Origin: Pasteurella sp049670895
Lineage (GTDB): Bacteria; Pseudomonadota; Gammaproteobacteria; Enterobacterales; Pasteurellaceae
Assembly: GCF_049670895.1 (NCBI RefSeq)
Contig: NZ_CP187170.1
Reading direction: 5' to 3' (one strand)
Length of the DNA: 64,000 nucleotides
Shown: positions 43,501-52,500 of the stretch, piece after piece
Numbering within the stretch: the first letter of the stretch is position 1
Layout of the letters: each line of letters begins with the position of its first letter
Notes under the pieces: generated by a model
The model's input: the letters and a program-made list of their open reading frames with translations, nothing else
The model's database searches: none
Told to the model about the DNA's origin: nothing
Position numbers and translations under genes: made by a program

Positions 43501-46500
43501 CTCAACCTTACGTGCACCTTCTGTCAGAATGTCATCAAACTCTGGTGAGTTACCCATTTGTTTGATTGTTGCTTCTGGAATGTATTTCTTCGCCGCTTCT
43601 CTCGCTTCTGCTAAGAATTCTGCGTTTTTCAATACATTCGTTTCAAATGCTTCGTTACGTTTACCTTCTAAATCTAAAAGATTTTTCAAGTTCACGCTAT
43701 CTTCTAAACCGTCATAGTTTGGTTTCGCATTTGTCGTGTCTTCTTGTTTTGCAGCTTTTGCTGATTTAGAAGACTCGCTGCCAGTAAATAACTGCTTAAT
43801 TTTGCCGAAGAACGATGTTTTTTCAGCACTGCTTGCAGTATCTTCACTTTTCACTTTTGATTTCGAATTAATACCCGCTGCATCTTTCAATTCTGGACGA
43901 ATTGGTAATGCTGGAGGTACATCGTCATCTTCTACTTGCACTTTCACAATTGGATTTTTCGCTAAGGCTTCGTCTGCTTTGGCATTAGCTTTTGCACGTG
44001 CTTCTGGGCTTTTATTTACTGTTGCATAAATGTCTTCAACTTGTTTTGTTTTCGCTGAAACATCTGCACTTTCCTCAGAGACGCTATTTGAACGTGGACG
44101 AGGTGTATCCACGACATCATTTGCAGGGATCGTTGCATAATCACCTTCCGCAGACGTTGATGCACTACGTGGTTTCAATGTTGAAGCCACATCATTATTT
44201 TCAACTTCAACTGCTGCTTTCACACGTGGCTGTTCTGCTACTTCAGGCAATGTTTTTTTACCTAACTCAGTTAAGAACTCTTTCACCACTTCCGTACTTG
44301 TCGCGGATTTCGCCGTGCTGTTGGTTTGTGGAATGATTTGTGTTTCAAACTCTGGGCTAAACTTCGTAAACGGTGGATAACCTGCGTCTAATAAGAGTTT
44401 ATTCACAATCACACGAGCCATACGACCATTACCTTCCGCAAACGGATGGTAGGCGATCAAGCGTTGATACACTAACCCAGCTAACACACTTGGTTCAACA
44501 CCTTGTTGTTTGGCTCGGTTAATAAAGTCAACGGTTTCCCCTAACTGGATTTTCGCAGCTTCTGGGCTTGAGAACACAGCATTTTCTTTGGTGAGGGTTT
44601 CTTTCTTATAAAGTAAACGATCTGCACCTTCATCTGGACGTAAACCGTGGTTTAACTTCTCAATCATTTCAACTGTTAAGTCTTTACCTTGGCTGCTCTT
44701 CAAGAATTCTTCAATAGCACCTTGTACTTCCTCTTTTAATTTTGGATTACGTTGAATCGTTTTCGAGGTTTCCGCTAAGGCTTCAGTAATGCTCAATGTT
44801 TTCACATTCACATCGTCAATCACGTCACCTTTTGGCAATTGTTTCACTAATCCTTGAATATCATTAAATTCTTCCACAGAAGGTTTAAAGCTCACCGCAT
44901 CATTAATGCGTTTTTCAACTTTTCTTGCCCCTTCGGTCAGAATGTCATCAAACTCTGGCGAATTCCCCATTTGTTTAATGGTTGCTTCAGGAATGTATTT
45001 CTTCGCTGCTTCTCTCGCTTCCGCTAAGAATTCTGGATTTTTCAATACATTTGATTCAAAAGCCTCATTACGTTGACCTTCTAAATCTAGGAGATTTTTC
45101 AGGTTCAGGTTGTCTTCTAACCCATCATAATTTGGCTTCGTCGCCACTTGGGCTTGAGCTTCTTCTTGTGCTGGTTTTGTCGCTTTCGCTTTTTTCTCTT
45201 TATTTGAGCCGCCTGTGAAGAAGTCTTTCACTTTGCTCAAGAAAGATTTTTCAGCTTTTTCGCTTTTCGCCACTGCTTGGGTGTTATCTACCCCATCTTC
45301 GGCTTTCGCTTTTGGTGCAGAGGCATTTGCTGCTGAATTCTCTTCAGAAACAGACCGCACTTTTGGCTCAACATGGCTATCTGCATTATCTGTATTGCCT
45401 ACACGTCTAAAGCCTGCACTGCCTGTATTGGCTGTTGCTGCATTATCTGCTGCTGGAATCGTCTCATAATCGGATTCCGCCGAGTTAGCTTTTGAGCGTG
45501 GTTGAAGGGTTTCTGCCACCTCAGCATCCTGTGCTTGACCTGCTTTTGGTGCTGGGTTGATTGTTGCATAATCTCCCTCACTATCACTGACTTGAACCTT
45601 CGCTTTGCTTTCTGGCGTGTCAGGTAATGGACGTTTTGCTTTACTTTCTGGTACATCAGGCAATGGACGTTTTGCTTTGCTGTTATCCGCAATTTCTGCA
45701 TAGATATGATCAGCACTGTCCACTTCTGTTGCGACTTTTCCTTTGCTCTGACCTGGCAATTCAGGTAATGGATCATTCGCATTTCTTGCTTTACGCTCTT
45801 TTGGTTCCGCAATGGTCGCATAATCACTGTCAGCCACTTTGGCTTTTGGTGCATCTACCGTAGCATAAGTGCTGTCGATTGATTTCGCTTTTGGTTCCGC
45901 AATGGTTGCATAATCACTGTCAGCTACTTTGGCTTTTGGTGCCTCTACCGTGGCATAAGTACTGTCGATTGATTTCGCTTTTGGTTCCGCAATGGTTGCA
46001 TAATCACTGTCAGTTACTTTGGCTTTCGGTGCCTCTACCGTGGCATAAGTGCTGTCGATTGATTTCGCTTTTGGTTCCGTAATGGTTGCGTAATCACTGT
46101 CAGCTACTTTGGCTTTTGGTGCCTCTACCGTGGCATAAGTGCTGTCCACAGACGGTGTTTTCGCTTGTGCATCTGGGGTTGCTGGTAACGCACGTTTTGC
46201 TTTGCTGTCAGCAATTTCAGCATAAATGTTTTCGGATGTTTCCGTTGCCACTTTGGCTTTTGTTTGTCCTGGTAGCTCTGGCAATGGATCATTTGCACGT
46301 CTCGCACGAGGTTGACCCGCTTCAGCATATTCAGTCGTCACCGCAGATTGATTACGTCTTACATCTGCATTTTTATCTCCGATGGTGCTGTAAGTTGGAT
46401 CGCCAATCTCCGCATAAATGTGATCATCGGTTTTCGCCGCACGATTACGGGCAAGATCTGAACTGCTATCTCCCACTTTGTTATACACACCCGCTGGGAT

Positions 46501-49500
46501 TTCTTCGTAATCATGGGATTTGGCTAGGTTATTTTCTGCCTCTGTGGCTTTGGCTCTTGGTGTTGCCCCATAAAGTGGGTTATCAACCAATTCCACATTG
46601 TCCGCATTTTTACGTGGTGTTTGTACAACGGCATCTGCACTTTCATAAATTGGGTTTTTCACTGATACAGAATCTGTCTCATCTGCCACAGGGCGAGAAC
46701 GGAATGAAGCACTTGGTGCATCATCATTACCCGCTTTTGGTGTAGTTAATCTATTTTTGGCTTTTTGACCCAATTCCACAATATCCGCCACTTCAAAGCT
46801 GAATTGCGTGCTGGCATAAGTGTCATCACGTGTTACATTTTTCGCCTTAGCCAAATCAGTATTCACCTGACCAGATACATTTGCTTTAGAGGTATCTACA
46901 CCAGAAATGGTCGCATTTTGCGTTGCATTATAGTGTTTCTGATCAGAACGTCCGCCTCGTATATTAAAGGCTGTTGTACCACGTTCACTGATACCAACAG
47001 ATAAACCGAATGACCCACCATCTTTATCATGTTGATCGTGAAGGGCTTTCGTCGTGACATTACCTTTAACTTTTAAGTCTTTGCTGTTATCTTTGCTGAC
47101 AATATGACCACCTTCAAGATTCAAGTCATTAATTTGACCTGTCAACTTGTTGGCTTTGATTCCAGCTTGTTGATTCACAGTACGTGCGGTTTCTGTCTCA
47201 TTGGTATAACCACCACCGATATTACCTGTTGGTGTTGCAATTGTTGCACTCGATAACGCAACCCCTGCAGAAACACTATAATCAAAGCCGTGCGTCGTTT
47301 TCTGCAATGTGTCTTGTTTTGACACAACATTCGTTTTCCCTTCCACCTTGAGATCTACATTATTCGCATCAATGTTAGAACTCACTAAGTTAAGATCACG
47401 ACCTGCTTCAATCTTAATGTTCTGACCTTGTAATACACTGTTATTATGTGTTTTTTCATTTTCATAGGTGTAGCTTTCGCTGCCTTCCAGTGACGTACTT
47501 ACCCCTGCAGTACATGCGCCAGTCATCATACTACAACCCGCATTTACACCATGTGCAAGTTTTTGTCTTGACGCGGTTTCTTGTGTTTCACGCGTTTTTT
47601 CACCAGCAAGAATATTCACGTCTTCTTTTGCTTTTAAAGTGAGATCAGTGTTTTCATCACTGCGTACATTTTTCAGCTCTACACTACCACCATGTGCAGA
47701 AAGGGTTACTTTACCACCAATCTTCGTGACAATATCACCAGTTTCTGTTGTACGTTTGGTTTCACGATTTCTTTCTACTGCCAATTTCGCTGAAGAACCC
47801 GCAAGATCACCCGTAATAATATTCAAGACATCACTTGCTTGTTGCAATGCTACTGTGCCATCTTGTTTGATACCATTTTGTGCATCTCGATATTCTTTTA
47901 CTAAGTGGCTCACCATATCCGCAATCGCAGAGTGCGCTTCAATTTCTGGTCCAATTTTAAAGCTTGTGCGCTCAGACTCATGATCATATTGATCTTTTTG
48001 TTTGCTCGATTTAATTTCTTTCGCAGACAATTCAAAGCCTTTTGCATCTGGTGCTTTCTTCGCTTGTTCTTCGAAATATGCTTGTGATTTTTCTGACATT
48101 AGCTCAGCAATTTCGGCTTCAGATAATGCATTAAGTGCTGGTGCCTCATTTGCTTTATTTGCAGTAGAAGGCTGAGTTGCACCTTGTTGACTATTTGCCG
48201 TATTGTCTTTATGACTTGCCGCTGTGTCATTTGTTGCTTTGCTTTGCACATCCGCTGGCAGTTTCGTATTAATGTCAACACCACCAATATCTGCATGACC
48301 AAGAACGTGTAATTTACCACTTTCAACTTGTAACTCACTGTTGGTGTGGGTTAGTAATGTTTCTTTTTCTTTAGTATGTGTGATAGAGATACCTGCATCC
48401 GCACCGACACCCGTATGATTTGTTGGAACACCAACAGAGGCTTTTCCACCGTCTTTACTATTGTAGTCATAACGGACAGATGTACCACCACCACTTGCAT
48501 GTGCTGAAGCTACGAGTTGTGAAGAGTAATCTTCTTGTTCTGAGTGTTTAATATTTTTACCCGCTTCAGTATTGTAATTTCCTTTCACAATACCACTAAT
48601 GCGTTTCGCTTCTAAATCACTTCCCACTTGATTCACATCTTTTTCTACAGCGAGATGAAGCTGATCAATTGAAAGTTTTGATCCCACAGAGGTTGCTTCG
48701 CTCTTATGCTCTGAATGGCTTGAGGCAGAAGACATACTTAAAATAGGTACTTTAATGCCACCAATATTCATTTCTGTGAGCTGGAGTGAACTCGGCGAGA
48801 ATGTCTCATGATAAGAATGTTTCGTATTGTGTGTATCTTTAAGATTCAAATCACCCGTCTTCACAAAGCCTGATTTGGCTTTGATATCAGAAGCTTGTAC
48901 ATCAATACTTGCATCTTTGTCTGTTTCAAGATGTAAATGACCTTCTGTTCTGATTTCTGAACGTTGTGCGGTTACCCCTAATTCATCGTTAGCAAATGAA
49001 CGCGACAAGTTCTCAATACCTTTATGTCCCACTAAGCGTGTTTCTTTGGTACTTAAGATACTGCCTTTATTTTGGATTTTATTACTTGCTTCAACATTCA
49101 GCTTCGTGCCCGCTAATGTTCCGGTATTGACCACATTCTCAGCTTTAATGTTGACTTCGCCTGCACTAATGACACCCGTGCCTAAACCTTGTAATTTTTT
49201 AGCATCAGCCAATGTCTCAGAAGCAAAATAAACCTGTGGCACAAACACATCTTTACCGTTTACCTTGGTTTTTACATACCAGATGATGTCTTCAGTAAGT
49301 TTAGCTTGTTGCTCTTTGGTTAAGCTTGCACCAAGTTTAAGATCTAACTCTTTAGCCTGTGAGGTAGAGTTATCCATCAGTTTTTTAACCAAATCTACAT
49401 CGGTGAGATTATATTTTTGATTAAGACGATTATCGGTTTTTTTCTCAATCGTACGTGTGATTAATTGGTGATCAAAATAGTTATCACCTAACACGTTAAC

Positions 49501-52500
49501 TTTTTGATTCCCTTTTGTATCTAAGCCAAGTTTATTGAAGAAATAATTTGCACCTGCGTATTCATCTTGGTTGATGTATTTTAATTTCGTACGATAAAGC
49601 GGATCGGTTTCCACTTTTGGACGATCATCATCAATCGCTTTCAATAAGCTATTTTTTGATGCATCAGCCTCATGTCTTGCCGTCTCTTCATACGCTTTTT
49701 GCTGCTCAACTTCTAATTTTTCTTTCGCAGCTTTTTCTTCAGCTTTTTTCTGCTGTTCAGCTTGTTTTTTCTCTTCAGCTACACGTTTTTCTTCTTGTTG
49801 TTGCTTCTCTTTGGCTTGGATTTGGATTTCAAGCTCTTTTTCTTTTTTACTAATCTCTTCTGCTTGCTTAATTTCTTTCGCTATTTCAGCTTGTTTAGCA
49901 ACTTTATCTTGCTCTTGGCGTTTTTCCTCTTGCTTACTTTCTTCAAGACGTTTTTCTTGTTGCTTTTCTTTTTGAGCAAGAGCTTTTTCAGCTTGTACTT
50001 TTAAGCTATCTTTATATTCTTTTTGTTCCTTTTCAAATAATGCTTGTAATTCATTTTGAATAGAATTTATGTCTTTATCTAAACTATTATTTAACTCACC
50101 AATAGCTATTAAATTTTTTGCACGATTAAAATAATCAGTAGTGACTAATTCCTTATATCCAAGCTTTTTCAGCAAAGTATTAAGCAAATAACCATTCTCA
50201 AAAAATTCATCTGGATTGAGGTAGTCTACTGTACGATCAGTACGTGGAGGTTTATTCCCTTTAGAGTCATTATCTACACCAGACTCATCCGTACTTTTAC
50301 CCTCATTACTCAATTCTGATTCTTTATCAATATTACTAGATGATTCCGTTTCGTTATCATTAACGCTTTCACCTTCCTCACTATCCAGATCTGGAGATAG
50401 AAGAAGATCCTCTTCTTCCCTTTCTTTTTCTAATTGAACACTATTATCAATAAAGAGATTTGGCGTTTCAAGTAATGCAAGAATATCTGATAAATCAATA
50501 TCATCTGCCTCCAACCTCTCTTTATCACTAAATTCTGGTTTAAACTCTACAGATGGTAATGTTAATTGATGTTTGCCAATTTGAATGTTGCCATCAAAAC
50601 GACCATATTGAGAAGTTTCACTATTTTTTAAATCTTTAACTTTACCCTCCAACGTACCCGCCAATATCCTTGCTTTTTCAGTTGGGTAATAAGTGAAATT
50701 TGTTGGATTTTCTTTAAAGGCTTTCCAGGCTTTTTTCATATCCTCGTAGGAATTATCATGCCACTCTGCTCCAAAAACCTGTGCCATTGCTTTTTTGTAT
50801 ATAGGGGAATGTTCTACATGGCGCAGGATCTCATAAGCACTAAAATTTTCAGCAGAATAACTCGCCGAGCTAGTAATAGGGGAAGGGCTAAATAAAGCAT
50901 CTAGGAATGATTCTAAGCTATTAAATTCACGTGTTGCATTACCTGATAAAGCTGTCCAAATATAACGTGCACGTGGTTGGTAGTGTATGTAGATTTTCGC
51001 AGGATTCTTAAATACAGTTGTCAGTGCATTTTGATCAAATCCTTTCATGTTGTTAACAATTTGATCTGCCTCAGCCTTAAATGTATTTTTGACGTTAATC
51101 AAGCCATGATTCACTAACTGTGTTTTTGATTCTACATTTTCTGCTTTTATACCTTTGAAATCAAAATCACCATCTGAACGAATCGCTCCCATTTTGATAA
51201 CTTGAATATCCGCTTTATCTTGCTCTTGTAAATTTAAATTTAATTGATAAACATTAACATGCCATCCATGATTAGCCACACGGCTAATATCATAATAACG
51301 ACTTGAACCTAGAGTTTGATAACTCACCTTACCTGATAAACGTACATCATTAATTAAGTCACGGGCTTTAACCGTTAACTTATCTTTTGCATAAATATTA
51401 CTAATATTATAAACCGAACGATCCGCCTCTAAACTCATGTTCCCAAGCGTATGAAATAAAGCATCTTCTTGGTTAACAATATTACCCATACGCTCATTCG
51501 TTGATTTTGCAGTTAATTGAAGTGATTTAGCTGCACCAAGGGTTCCACCAATATTATAAATACTTCCATTTTTTGCATTAATAGTTAAGGTTTGTCCTGA
51601 GGCTAATACACCTTTATGATTAATAAAACTATTGTTTGCATTAATAGTTAAGTTCGCACCTAATTGAATATCTTGTTTATCAATTTCAACATTTTGTGCA
51701 TTAATGGTGAGATTCGTGCCTACTGTAATAAACTTATCATCTTGGACTAGAAAACTTGTATTGCCTTTAAAGTTTAGCGTGGCGTCTTTTTTACTTTCAA
51801 TGATTCCTTTATTGATAAAGCCTGATTTTAAACTTGCGCTACTTTTTAATAAACGAAGCACTTCATAGCCATGCTCATCAACAGAGAACTCTTTTCCTTT
51901 AGTATCAATTGTCAACTTTTCTTCAGCTACAATTTCTTTATTATTTAATAAATTATCAGCATCAACTGTGACATTACGACCATAAATACGTCCATCATTG
52001 GTTAATGATCCTGTTGTCGTATTGACATCATTTGCAACTAATTTGGCATTTTTCCCAATAGAAAGTGAGGCTTTCGAACTGATATTCGCAGTCTGATTTG
52101 CTCGTATTTCTACACCATCTTTTAACTTAGTTTCATTAGCAGTAATTTTGATCTCTTTAGCTCTAAGCTCACTACCAATCGTTGTACGCTTAGCATCTTT
52201 AACATCAAACTTATTTTTTGCTTGAACTTTTTTATCTAAAACAGATTCTGTTAGCTGCGCAGTATTACCAAGATCCAAATCCCCGTCGTGCAATTCAATA
52301 TGGATATCACCTTCAGATAAAATAATACCATCATGTTTTACCCCTGCACCGTTATCCGTAACAATTAACTTGATACTTTTACCATGCATTGCTCCTGTAG
52401 AAGCTCCTGTAATCGCAAGTTGTCCTTGAGCATCAATCCCTTTCCCTTCAACCAAACTATGATTCGTTAAATTATATTCACTATTCCCTGCAATAAAGGT

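Noticed and set aside
45810..46150. Regular 90-bp repeats suggestive of a CRISPR array
   Set aside because: Repeats are in frame, adjacent, without unique spacers, and encode conserved peptide; they are protein repeats.
49617..50004. Rightward hydrophobic reading frames rich in Phe and Leu opposite the exoprotein coiled coil
   Set aside because: They are the reverse complement of Glu/Lys/Gln-rich coiled-coil codons; no ribosome site and no independent support.
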